The notes beneath the pieces are model-generated. The model had not been told where the DNA came from. It made no database searches and worked only from the letters and a program-made list of their open reading frames with translations. Of a stretch of 64,000 bases of DNA, positions 38,340-51,300 are shown piece after piece (the first letter of the stretch is position 1; each line of letters starts with the position of its first letter). The translations under genes and the position numbers were made by a program. The DNA is from Podarcis raffonei (taxonomy: Eukaryota; Chordata; Lepidosauria; Squamata; Lacertidae): the NCBI RefSeq assembly GCF_027172205.1, contig NC_070604.1, forward strand, positions 74,375,023 through 74,439,022, given 5' to 3'.

Positions 38340-39490
38340 ATCAAAAAATTATATACTGCTTGATTATAATAAAAACTCAGTGGTTTACAAGAAATATTAG
38401 AATTATTAATAAAAGCAATTAAAAACTTTAAAAAGATAATTGAAATTAACAGTAAAAGATTAAGGCACATCAATATCTATGTGCTTTTTTTGGAGGGGGG
38501 GGAGGTTGCCTAAATGCTTTAAGCAGACACCAGAACGCGTACAGCAAAGGTACCTGTCTGATGTCAACAGGTAGGGAGTTCAAGAGTGCAAGTTGTGCCA
38601 CACCAAAAGATAAACTTCTTACAATTGTAGAATGAGTATTATGTGGCAATTGTAGCAGTGCCAGTTCGCAATTCAAAGAGGTAGAGTGGGTACATATGGA
38701 TAGGGCGATTCTGTAAGTAAACCAGGACCCCACAGGTCCCAAGTCAATAGTAAAACTTTGAAATTGGCTCAGTAACAACTCAGCAACCAGTGCACAGCAC
38801 ATTTTGAGCAGAGATCTCTCACTCCTGCCAGTAACCATGCTGTAGCAATCTGCAGTAACAGCAGTTGCCAGGCCAAGCACAAAGGATGTTCCACAGAATA
38901 CATAGCATTAATCCAATACTTAAGTCAGTATTGCCTGAACTATGGTGGTAAAGCTCTTCCAATGGTTGCAGATGTCACACCAGGCACAGCTCCTAAAAGG
39001 TGATTCTAGCCACTGGGGCTACTTGTGCCTGAACTCGCAAAGCTAGATCTAGAATTACACCCCCCCACCCCGCCCGACTGCATATGAGCTATCAGGGGGA
39101 GTGTAACTCTGTCCAGGGAAGGAAATTGCCCAATTTCCTGGACACAGGAACCAACAGTGCCTCCATCTTTTCAGGATTCAAGCTCAGTCCCCCCCCCCCA
39201 TTCATTCTATTACTGTGTTCAGGCACTGGCCTAGGGCCCGCATGGCCTGCCCCACTTCAGAAGTTATGGAGAAACACAGCTGAAATGTCATCAGTGTACT
39301 AATAGCACCTTGCCCCCAAACACCTAACAACCATTCCCAGTGGCTTCATATAGACATTAAATAGCCCTGGAGACCAAATACTGTCCTGATAAGGTAACCA
39401 CCAGAGGATCAAAAAGCACTCTCCCAGTGCTACTATCTGAACTACTGTAGCACAGTGCCCCCAATTACCATCCCACAGAACCAGTCCAGT
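38340..39490 (-). repeat. Long interspersed repeat, LINE-like, family unresolved
   Basis: I recognise this as a dispersed squamate repeat by phrases such as cctgtctgatgtcaacaggt and cttcatatagacattaaata. Related decayed pieces lie near 11820-12030, 28180-28420 and 30040-30260. Open frames inside are broken and not host genes. Confidence 0.45.
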
Positions 39491-40345
39491 ATACCATGAT
39501 ATGAAAAAAAGAAGAGCTGACAAGGTAACACATAATTTCTCAACACGAGTATTTTTTTTTTTAAAGTGACATTTCCCAGAAGAGTGCTTGAAGTGACAGG
39601 CTCCAACTTATGCACAAACCTTTGCCCCATGCATTTGAAAGTGCTGGATGTAATCACTGATACAGAGAAATGGATCCTGAATCCTGTCAAACTCATTTCA
39701 GTGCTAAAAATTATGATCCATAGATGAAATTCCGGCGACTTTTTTTTGGGGTGTGTGTATGGAAAAAGTACCCTCATGGAATGTGAGATGATAAACTGCT
39801 GCAGGCCCAAGCCAACATTTCTATAAAAAGTACTGGCCATGTTTGTTTGAACACAGGCAGCTTCCAATTTACATGGGGATTGTGTTCCAAGGCACCATGC
39901 GCTTACGTGAAATCGCGTACATCTGAAACATCACTGGAAATGCCTGAAAACACCTTGTTCCGCCCCTGCCCCACCCCTTTTGGTGATGTTTTTGGGTCAC
40001 TTCTGGGTTCAGCGCGATGCACGCATGTGTGCTTGCGCACATATCAGACACATCTAAAATGGTCACTGCCTGTAGTAATTTCAAGCTTCAACATACTTGT
40101 TCTACAGTCACTCTGCTGATGCCAATGGCATTGCTTTGGAGTAAGATAAGCTATACATCACTGCTTTTGCCATAGAGACCAGAAGCAGCTTGCTATTTGA
40201 CCAGCTCCCAACTATGTAGATTCACTTTCTCTGAAAGGAAGCAATCAGTATTGCACCTTCATTGTTGCCAACAATATTCAAACTGCAGAACTGCTTAATG
40301 GGAGAGGGGCTGGGGGGAATGTTTCATGCCCTTTCTGAAACATAA

Positions 40346-40595
40346 AGAAGAAGAAGAGTTTGGATTTGATATCCCGCTTTATCACTACCCAAAGGAGTCT
40401 CAAAGCGGCTAACATTCTCCTTTCCCTTCCTGCCCCACAACAAACACTCTGTGAGGTGAGTGAGGCTGAGAGACTTCAAAGAAGTGTGACTGGCCCAAGT
40501 TCACCCAGCAGCTGCATGTGGAGGAGCGGGGACGCGAACCCGGTTCCCCAGATTACGAGTCTATCACTCTTAACCACTATACCACACTGGCTCTC
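40346..40595 (-). mobile_element. CORE-type tRNA SINE, copy 3
   Basis: Same family and orientation as the other two copies. It lies about 390 bp past the RNASET2 stop codon, so it may fall within a long 3' UTR. Confidence 0.85.
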
Positions 40596-40984
40596 AGTGT
40601 GAAAGCTGTTCCATAAACTCCTAATAGAATTACCTACTAATTCAGAATTTTGCTTTAGTGAAAACACTTTCAAGTAGTTACAACTCCTCAAAAAAGAAAA
40701 GCTAAGCTTTATGAAGCCCCCTTTTAAAATATAAAAATGATAATTTAGTTGCCCAAATGAAAGAATAGCTGTTCCATAGAATGAATCTTCTCCATTTATA
40801 TAGCTTTAGTACCAATACTGTCATTTGCACATGTTCCAAAGAAAGTAGGATTTCAAAAATTTCAAATGAAGTATTACAGTAAGTATCTTTGTGGGATAAA
40901 AATATGGCTCTTTCTCTAAATAATGTAATATGCTTTGTTAAATCTCAATGGTATTTCAAAAAGTACTTTCACTTTCTTCCTGCT

Positions 40985-43900
40985 TCATTCATGCAGATGT
41001 GAAGGATAATATGTCAGTGTATCATTGCATATTTCCAAATCTTCTGTACGGTAGAAATGATCCTCGGGAACAGTAGAGGAATCAGTCTTTGTCTCTGTAC
41101 AGTTTCTCAGGGTAAACTCCTTGGTGATACAGAATTTCATCTGGCCAATTATCTGTATATGACCCTGGTAGGAAAATAAACCAAAAATGGAGCTTCTGTT
41201 TTAAAAGTCCACGATAGACATTTTTAGAAAAAGAGAAATATTAAACACTAAAGAGAAATTTTATTGGTTAATCAGTTGTGTGGCATTTGGGTGCAATGAA
41301 GCCACAATCTTGATAAACCAAGTGCTAATTGCTGCATTTAATGAGATATAGGTATACTACATTTTTTCATATTAAATAATATTGATTTTATAATGTAATT
41401 TTTTGTTATTAGACTAAAAAGTTATATTGTCAAGATGACTAAGAGGTAAGTAAACATAAACTAAAATGTATCATTTCAGATTCGGAAGGTTTCAAGTTCT
41501 GTGAATATTAATTTGGATCTTAACAAAATTTGAGGACGACATCCCTCCAACATATGTTGAGAAATTGTTTAACAGATTTTCATCAAGGAATAGAGTGGGC
41601 TGAAAGGTTAACATAATGGATACAATTCTGTAAGACATCTTTATTTTCAAAAGTTGGGGGCAATCCCCACTTCAAGATGTCAAATAATAAAAACAATATT
41701 TCTAAAAGAGAAAGGTTGACTAAGATTAATAAACAGATACCTCTTCTCCAGGAAGACACTGAATCTTTGGTGTTACACCATAAACATCTATAAGAGCATC
41801 TCTGATGGCTGCCAGCTAGGGATTAAAACATAAAAGAGTTGAAAGAGTTAAAATACCACTTCAACAAATATTTACACAAAAAACTTTATGGAAAAGAAAT
41901 ACAAAGAATTATATTTAAATTTTGTTTTATGATGCAATAGTAACATTTAACAGTTTACTAATACTATTATTACAGTGGTAGCTTGGTTCTCGAATGTAAT
42001 CTGTTCTGGGAGTCCCTTTGACTCCCAAAACCAAGGCACGGCTTCCAAATAGCTGCAGGAGCTTCCTGCAACCAAGTGAAAGCTGCACTGAACGTTCAGC
42101 TTCTGAAAAAGGTTTGCAAACCGGAACACTTACTTCCGGGTTTGCAGCGCTTGGGAGCCGATTTGTTCAGGAGCCAGGCCATTCAAGGTACTACTCTGTA
42201 TTTATTTATACTCTGCTTTTCCCCCAGACAGGGGCGCTAGATAGCTTACAGATAAAATAGAGAAAGCTAAAACCATAGAACGCTAATAATTAAAAAGGTA
42301 CCAAACACAAATAGAATTAAAACAATACACCAAAAGACCTATTAAAAAACAACAACAAAACAATGGCATAGAACAATGCAAAACAATTTCTCCTCATACC
42401 TGGTAACTGGTACTGCCTGGTGTTATCCCAACTTTCAAGAGATAACTGAAAAAGAGACATATTTCATCTAGCACTGAACAGGAAAAATTCACTACATGCA
42501 ACTGTGTTATAGATGGCCAATATTCTCACTTTGTACTGAGGTAAGATATCCTAGCCTCGGTTTGGGTAGGATGATGATGAGACCCTAGAGGTGTGGCTAG
42601 CAACCCACATGAAACTTGTCCAGAGCACTTTAGATTCTATCTATACTTTACTTTTCCATGCACTTAATTTTCTCCTTATCTTCCCACAAGCTTCTTTGTT
42701 ATTTTTGATAGCTGTTGGTATTCCTCAAAATATTGATCCCCAATATCTAAATGCATTGTGTTCAGTAGCTACTTGTTTGCCAGCGACCTACAGAACAGAT
42801 GCTTTCAGTAAGAATGAACTGGAGTTCTTATGATTTTTAAAATATATTCTCTACTAACCCTGAACTTTACTGGCAACTCAAGTTCTGGCCCACATAAAGA
42901 AATAATTAACACTTAAAGTTATATAGACATATACTGTATCAATGGAAAGTCCTGGCTGTTGGAAAGCAGTGGCTTGCTAACATTCGTGGAGTGCTATTGT
43001 AATGGGAATTGGGGTTGCTTATGCGTAAAACTCCTTGCTGCTCCAAGCGGGTTGTGTAGCTAAACCTTTCCCTAGTTTGACAGCGCCTTACAACGCGACT
43101 GTCTTAATCACTGGCAGAACCCGTCAGTGGGCGTTTCCTGAACTTCTTCCAACATAAAAACTCCTTGACAGCCAGTCTCCGCCTAGCTTCTCTGCGCGGA
43201 AGCCTTCTGCGCAGAGTAGGCGTGCCAAGCGGAGGTCCTGCGCTCTCCCCACTGATCTCACTGGAAGAGTCTCGGAGCCTTCCCTCCGAAGTACTCTCAG
43301 CCTCCCCTTTCTTCCTGGTGTCACCTTGGTTTCCTTCCCCAGCGGAAGCTCTCTCTCTCTCCTTGCTAGTTCCCTCCCCTGCATCCTCGGAGCGTCTTCC
43401 CTCTCCGTTGATCTCCGATGTCAGTTCCCTGACAGCTATCTATAGCAAATATAGCTGCTGATGAATGCCTGTATGTTGCAGAGGTTTCCAAAGAAATCCA
43501 TTTCCCCACCTGTTAAGATCAATTCTTTTATAGAGCTCCAGAGCTTTACTAAAGTACTTTTCCTCAGAATTAAGGGATTCCAGCATAGCAGCACAAGTCC
43601 CATGTTTCTCCCATTCATGCTTCCTACATAAAGAAAACAAAAGTGTTGGGTTACATCTTTAGATTTGGATGTATTCAGAGGTCTACAAAAAAATCTATAG
43701 CAAAAATACTTAAAATTTCAGAAGAAAAATTCAAATGTGAACCTGGTTAAATTTCCAACTCAAAGCACTCTTCCCCTTAAGCATTCTCATTCTTCATATC
43801 ATTAAACATTTCAGAAGTCTCAATCACAATGTTCATTTCTATGAGTATACTCCCAATGTAGGAAGAGGGCAAGCGAGGCTGTTCTCCCCCCCACCCACTA

Positions 43901-46900
43901 AACCACAATCCCTAGATTCCCAGCTTTCGTTTTTATAAAAAGTAATTGTCTAGCAACTGTAGAACCTGACATATGAGGCAAAACTTGCAGGCACCATCCT
44001 CATTTGTGGTATGAGAAACCAGAAAACTTGCAGGCACCACTGGTGTTTTTCACCAATGAATGAAGCCAGAGCAATGATTCACATTTAGGATCTAGCCAAT
44101 TAGACGAAGTGAAGTCATTGCCAGACTCTTGAGAAGAAAGTTCTTTGTTTGCTTTCAAATTCTTTATGCTTGTTTTCCCTGGTGAAGTGATTGCTACGTT
44201 ATAGGGGGGGGGGTGGTCAAGTATCAATTTTAGCATAGGTGTGATTATTTTATTATTATTATTTATTAATTTTGTACTCTGCCCTTCAACCTGAAGATTG
44301 GGAAGCATCCCAGACACTGAAGAACTGTTATCTAATGCTAGTTCTGCAAATTTTATTCATTTGTTTGGTGCATTTACTCTGCCCCCTCCCCACAAAAATT
44401 TCTGCAGATTCCTATGGGTGCACTTCCTAAGACAGTGGTATCCAAACTTTTTTCAAAGAGGGCCGTGGGAGCCAACCAAAGGGCCAACCAAAGTTGTTGA
44501 CCTTTTTCTAGGATTGAAATAGTTGAGTTTTTTTTTAAGGATTTTACCCCAGGAAATAAACTGCCACAGGGGCGGGCCGGATTAGGTCCCCAAAACAGAC
44601 TTTGGATATGCCTGTCCTAAGAGATGCCATTTCAGGAGAGAAAAATCCAAATTTCAGTTTGGGACAAAATGATACAAAAAGTTGCATTTTTGAAGTACAG
44701 AAAGGATATTGTAAGCAGCAACAATCCTGTTTTATTTGGCCCTGGTTGCCCTTCTGCAACTCTTTATCTTTCCTACCCAAACATGCATCTTCCTCTCAGG
44801 AATGTGGGATGTTCTTCATACTGGATAGTTGCAAAATATGTACATTTTCACAAACATATATCCACAACTAGTAGCACTGGTATATATATGTACACTCTGT
44901 AGATTTACAATTTCTGAGACTATACACCATGGTGTTGGGGGGGTTGGGGAAGAAAGAGCATGTGTTGATAGGGATGGGTGATTAGGGCAAAATGGGGAGC
45001 TTTCCTTTCATGAAAACTTTGTGCTAATTTAACTTTGGATCCAAACAGATATCTGAAATGTGTTACCTATACCTTGCTCCTATAATATTATTTTCCCCCT
45101 TATATTTATAGTTTAGTTTTTATATAACCCTTATAACCCCCACCCAAATCAGCTCCAGGGTGTTGGGAGATCCTCAAAGGCGATTAGGAGGCAATGCAGG
45201 AAGGGGAGAGGAAGGGGAAGTGCTGCTGCAGAAGTGGAAGCCTGCTGGATATTTTCCCATTGTGATTTTGGGTTCCAAATTATTCCCCATATTGAAGAGA
45301 AACTTGTATGCGTGAATACTCTTGAATCTTTTTCTGTATTAATGGAGTTCTTCAGGTGTTTGGTTCTGTATTTTGCAAGGAACCTGTTGCTACTCAGAAA
45401 GAGATAAACTAGTAGAATGCTTCAGTTCAAAGACATAGCATTTCTACTTCCTCTGCTTCATATGAAATTGGAAACTATGGAAACCTCAAACGCTGAAAGC
45501 TTCTGCATATCAGAAAAACTAGGGTTGTTTTTTTTTTCATTTGTCAGTTGACAAGAAAACCATCTTGTCCTTGTTCCTAGCAGATTTCCACTTGTCAAAT
45601 ATGAAGCACGATGTCACTAGCTTGACTGCATCACAGAAAAAGACAAAGGTTAATTGTTCAATATTCTCTTTCAGTGTGTGTTGTCAGCGCTAAAGCTTTG
45701 TACAGATTCTTCCTCCTTTCAAGGTTACAGAGGAGGTTAGAGAAAGAGGAGCACCACACATAGAAAACAGATAGGACTTTGCACATTCAACATACAAATT
45801 CTATTTATTTATTTAGGGTAAGTTCCTGACATATCAATGGGACAGCTAGGGAACAGAGAAAAGCAGCACACATTACAGCAAGCTGCATTCTCTATTCTCC
45901 ACTACCAGTTTTTGGACTTTTGCACTATGTTCACATTATATAGCTTTGGGCTCCAATATGGAATTGTGTATGCAGCCATCAAGAGTGTGATGCTGCAACT
46001 ATGGCCCAACACTGCCATTAAGGGAGATGTGTGGCTAGCTCTAACCAACATCTCGTAAAGTAAGACATATGGCATGACGCACTATCACTGTGCGCACTAC
46101 TCCTGGGCCCACTCCACTTTATTGGCTGCCATTTGTACAGGGCAAAGAACACACTGAGCACAGGGATATTATATCACACATCATTTTTACTAGACAGTTC
46201 TATGGAGACATTGGTTGTGACGGCAATATGTTCCCCATAATGGCTAGTTTTGGCCTGTATTTCAGTCCAGTTTCAAACAGAGCAGAAAACACCTTCAGTT
46301 GGAAGAAATGGGAATTATACCTCAACCATGCTTGATGGACTGCTCTAAAGAATAAATGCTGTTTCTGCTATATCAGACTTAGAGCAAGAAATAAACTCTG
46401 CCCCCCCAAATAAACAATATAAGGTTGCAGAAATCTAAAATTCTGCCTGAGAATGTCAGTGGCTCAGGATTCAGTTGTGTGGCCTGGCCTTGGTGACTTT
46501 ATTTCTTTATTATGTTGTATATTTGACATTGAATTGCTAGTTTTAACAATATGGGGTTGTTTTATTGATTCGTTTTAAAATCTTATCTATTGTATGTTAT
46601 TGTTGTTTTTCATGTGACCTGCTTTGGGAGGAATTTTATTCCTGAAAGGTGGTCTAAAATAAATAAATAAATAAATAGCACTGAGATCTGGTACATATAT
46701 TCCTCTGACATAAAATTCCATATGTCCTACAAACTTACAGAGGATTGGATCCAGACTTTGGCTTCTGCCAACAGAAGGACTCCCATCTGTCTACCCAAAG
46801 TTTCTGATCCAGTGCAGTCCCACTGACAGAAAGGGGGGCATTTTTGTCAGTTCTTTCATTCTCCTGCAGAGGCCCATCTGGCAGTTGGGAAACACCCAAG

Positions 46901-47245
46901 AACAGCATGAGGGGAAATGGGTGGCAATGGTCCACTTTTTCAGATGCTGCTGCTGTCAGCAGAAGAAACTCTGGATCTAATGCAGAGATTTGTGTGGGTG
47001 AAAAGGGAAATAAAGCAAAGGCATAATAATTTCTAGAAGTTCTGTGCTAGATTTCACTTTCACCTAGTTCCTATGGATGTCTAGAGTCTATCCACTCTGG
47101 AAAAAAGAACTGAAAATGAATAATTTTGTAACACTACCAAAATGTTTAAAAGTGGCACAACTCACCAGAAAAAGGTATGGTTTGGATGAAGCACATCTGG
47201 CCAATATTTCTTCATGTCACCCATGAGATCCTATAAGTAAGTAAA

Positions 47246-47276
<31 letters not shown>

Positions 47277-48335
47277 TGTAAGTAAAGGCTCTCATAAGCT
47301 AAAAAGCAGCACTGAGCTCCAAATAAAACATGCAGCTACACTGAGAACCTGACCCTATCCCTGGCTGTAAAGACTGTAGAGCAAACACAGGTATGGCAGC
47401 ATCCCCATATACACTTATGCCTGCAGACTGTAAATCATAAGGAGCAAACCCAGTATTTCAGCTCCTGGCTGCCATAGGACTATGCCAGTATTAAAAGCTA
47501 TGGACTACTCAGCAAGTTTTTTGGAAGGGGCTCAGGGGACCATCAGATCTCTTCAGCTACAGTCTGCATTAAAAAACAAAACAAAAACCTTGTGTGGTTA
47601 TCTCATGCATAAGCTTCTTCCACGCATGGCACAGAGCAACAATGTTGAATCTTCTATTTTTGTAGAATGTCACATATCTACTCTTAATTTAATTTATAAA
47701 TGCTGTATTTGGTATGAAGCTGTAAGTGGGGCAGGGGGTGGGAGAGGGAGGGGGTTAAGTGTGCTCTCTGTTCCTGTTTTTGAATATGCAAAACAACAAC
47801 AACAATAAATGAAAAAACACTTTATCTATAAAATAAAATAAAATGTAATGTCTTGTGATCTACTACAAACCCTTGGAGTGGGATGGTACAGAAAGAGATT
47901 TAGAATAAAATAGCATATCTACCTCTAATAGCAATTGACAGGCTATGAAAAATCTGGATGGGGCAACAGCAAAAAACAAAACCATACTCAAAATCTGCAT
48001 TTTCATATAATTTATACCTGAAGTTCAGATAAGTTAAAGTGCCAAGTTCTATTACAGTCTTCTGCTTTATCAGGCCTATGAGAGAATAAACAGAACAAAA
48101 TTTAAATGCCCCTAAACAGTGGTGGTGGATGAAACTGGTCTACATAATATTTCAATTTGAACTTACATTTGGAAAAAATGAATCCCTTTTCTACAATATT
48201 ATGCCTAAGACAAAGCTTTCACAGTATATCACTATAAAAACAAATAAGCTACATAAAAGCTTCCCTAGCAGTTTCAAACTGCATTGAGATCCAATAGCAT
48301 GTACCAGTTGAACTTGACCTGTCTATCAAGCATCC

Positions 48336-48379
<44 letters not shown>

Positions 48380-51300
48380 CCTAAACATAAATGATTTTTC
48401 TTTGTTAAAAATAGGACAAACTTCAGTGATAATGAAATGTGCAGAAATGCATCAATTTCAACCACGAGGTGCTGATCCGTACTTGCATTTTCTCATAGAG
48501 GTGGAGGACAATGGAAACAGGAATGAAGATATTTTAAAAATATTATGATTATGCATTTAAATTTGTTGCCTTTCTTGAATATTTTAAGATAGGGTGGTTA
48601 ATTATTCCAAATGAACAGAGATGGTATACTGTTACTGTAATGTTGTTGTTGTTTAGTCGTTTAGTCGTGTCCGACTCTTCGTGACCCCATGGACCAGAGC
48701 ACGCCAGGTACTCCTGTCTTCCACTGCCTCTCGCAGTTTGGTCAGACTCATGTTTGTAGCTTCGAGAACACTGTCCAACCATCTCGTCCTCTGTCGTCCC
48801 CTTCTCCTTGTGCCCTCCATCTTTCCCAACATCAGGGTCCTCTCTTCTCATGAGGTGGCCAAAGTATTGGAGCCTCAGCTTCACGATCTGTCCTTCCAGT
48901 GAGCACTCAGGGCTGATTTCCTTAAGAATGGATAGGTTTGTTCTTCTTGCAGTCCATGGGACTCTCAAGAGTCTCCTCCAGCACCATAATTCAAAAGCAG
49001 CAATTCTTCGGCAATCAGCCTTCTTTATGGTCCAGCTCTCACTTCCATACATCACTACTGGGAAAACCATGGCTTTAACTATACGGACCTTTGTTGGCAA
49101 GGTGATGTCTCTGCTTTTCAAGATTACTGTAATAGTCTTGTCAAATGTAAGACACTACTAGCTTGTAAACAGATGTAGTGTAAGTGGCCGTTGCTGTACT
49201 TAATAGTTTGACATGCATAAAGTAGGTGTAAAATAGTAAGGGTTAGATGCCACTAAAACAGAGGTGGGGCATCTGTGGCCCTTCTGATGCTGTTGTGCAA
49301 CAACTCCCATCATCCCTAACCATTGGCTGTGCAGACTGGAGCTTATTGGAGTTGGTGTCCAGCAATGTCTGGAGGGCCAAAGGTTCCCCAGCCTGGCACT
49401 AAAACCACCGAGGTTTGTGGTTGAGCATTCAGTGGTCTTGCAGTTAAGCATCCTGCTCCAATCCCTGGAGAATCCAAATTCAAGGCCACCACCATTCATT
49501 GGATCTGATGCATCACATTCCAAGGAGTTTCTTTTTTTTGTGGGGTTCCAATAATATACCTTTAGATACACGGGCTTTGACCAAAAGGAATTATAGTAGT
49601 ACCTCGGGTTACAGACGCTTCAGGTTACAGACTCTGCTAACCCAGAAATAGTACCTCAGGTTAAGAACTTTGCTTCAGTATGAGAACAGAAATCGTTCAG
49701 CGGCAGTGTGGTGGCAGCGGGAGGCCCCATTAGCTAAAGTGGTGCTTCGGGTTAAGAACAGTTTCAGGTTAAGAACGGACCTCCGGAACGAATTAAGTAC
49801 TTAACCCAAGGTACCACTGTATATAGGTCATCTAGGCCAAACTCTTAATTAAATGTCATATAATGTAGCATTATTTTCAGAGTTAAAACCTTACCAGAGT
49901 CCATGGATTGTCCAGTACAATAGTGGATCTTCTTTGCAATCATGTTCATTCATCTGCACAAAACAAGTCAACCAATTTATCAGGGAAAGCCAGTTTTTAT
50001 GCTAAAACAAAAACACACAGTTTTAAGCTAAATAGTTCCAATATTCAAACTTAGCTAAACCTGCCAATTGCTGTAGATGTTAAAAGAACAGAAGAATTAA
50101 TATTATTATTATTTATTAAATTACATTTATTAAATTTCTATGCTGCTGTAAAATTGGTTATCTACCACTAGCTTTTATGATAGGGCTACGTATACATTTG
50201 AATAAATGCACACCTTTATTAACAACAGCGTGTTAATAACACAGGTGCCGTGGCTGAACCTAACGGTCAGGGGTACCTTTACCTTTTATTAACAACTCAC
50301 CTTACATACTGTCACTGGCCACTGATGCACAAGGTACAACATTTCCCACTTATGAGGATGCTCATCACTGAAACATAAAAAATATATTTTTAAGATGTTT
50401 GAAGAACAGAAAGGCAGCAAGTAACAATAGAAATTTTGGGGAATCTTTTTTTGGATCTTTAGTATCAATTTTTACAGCTGTTAAAATGTGCTGTTCTACC
50501 AGCTTTGTAGGACACGGGTGGCGCTGTGGTCTAAATCACTGAGCCTCTTAGGCTTGCCAATCAGAAGGTCGGCGGTTCAAACCCCCACAACGGGGTGAGC
50601 TCCCGTTGCTCAGTCCCAGCTACTGCAAACCTAGCAGTTCGAAAGCATGCCAAAAAGTGAAAGTAAATAAATAGGTACCGCTCCGACGGGAAGGTAAATG
50701 GCGTTTCCGTGAACTGCTCTGGTTTCGCCAGAAGCGGCTTAAGTCATGCTGGCCACATGACCCGGAAAAACTGTCTGCAGACAAACGCTGGCTCCCTCGG
50801 CCTGTAAAGCGAGATGAGCGCCGCAACCCCAGAGTTGTCTGTGACTGAACTGAACTGTTAGGGGTCCTTTAACTTTACCTTTACCAGCTATGTACACAGC
50901 AACCTAATACTATAATGGGATTTTCTACTGCTTAGTATAAGATAACTTGAGCCATTTTCTATGGTCCTTTACTCCAAGAATATTAAGGCTGTGATCCAAA
51001 TAAACCGAAAACTGCAAGCAAAGTCCGAGGTTTGTTCTGAAGCTTCTACAACAACTGTTCAAACTGCTGAAGAAACACGTTTTTCATTTTAAAATGAAGC
51101 TTGCCTTGGCAACCTTATGGGCTGCAGTGGTGGAAACAACAAAGAAATATCCAGTTGCAAACACAGTTCTCCATTGTATGCTTCAAAAGATTTGGTGAAC
51201 CGTAGTTCAAAGCATTCATTTACCACATTTGTTTTGAGAAAAACCTGAGATAGTTCATCTTATGTGATGGATAGCAAATAAACATAGGCAAGCAAAAGTG

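Noticed and set aside
50510-50600. tRNA-like sequence with A and B boxes
   Set aside because: It is the head of a Sauria SINE with target duplications, not a tRNA gene.
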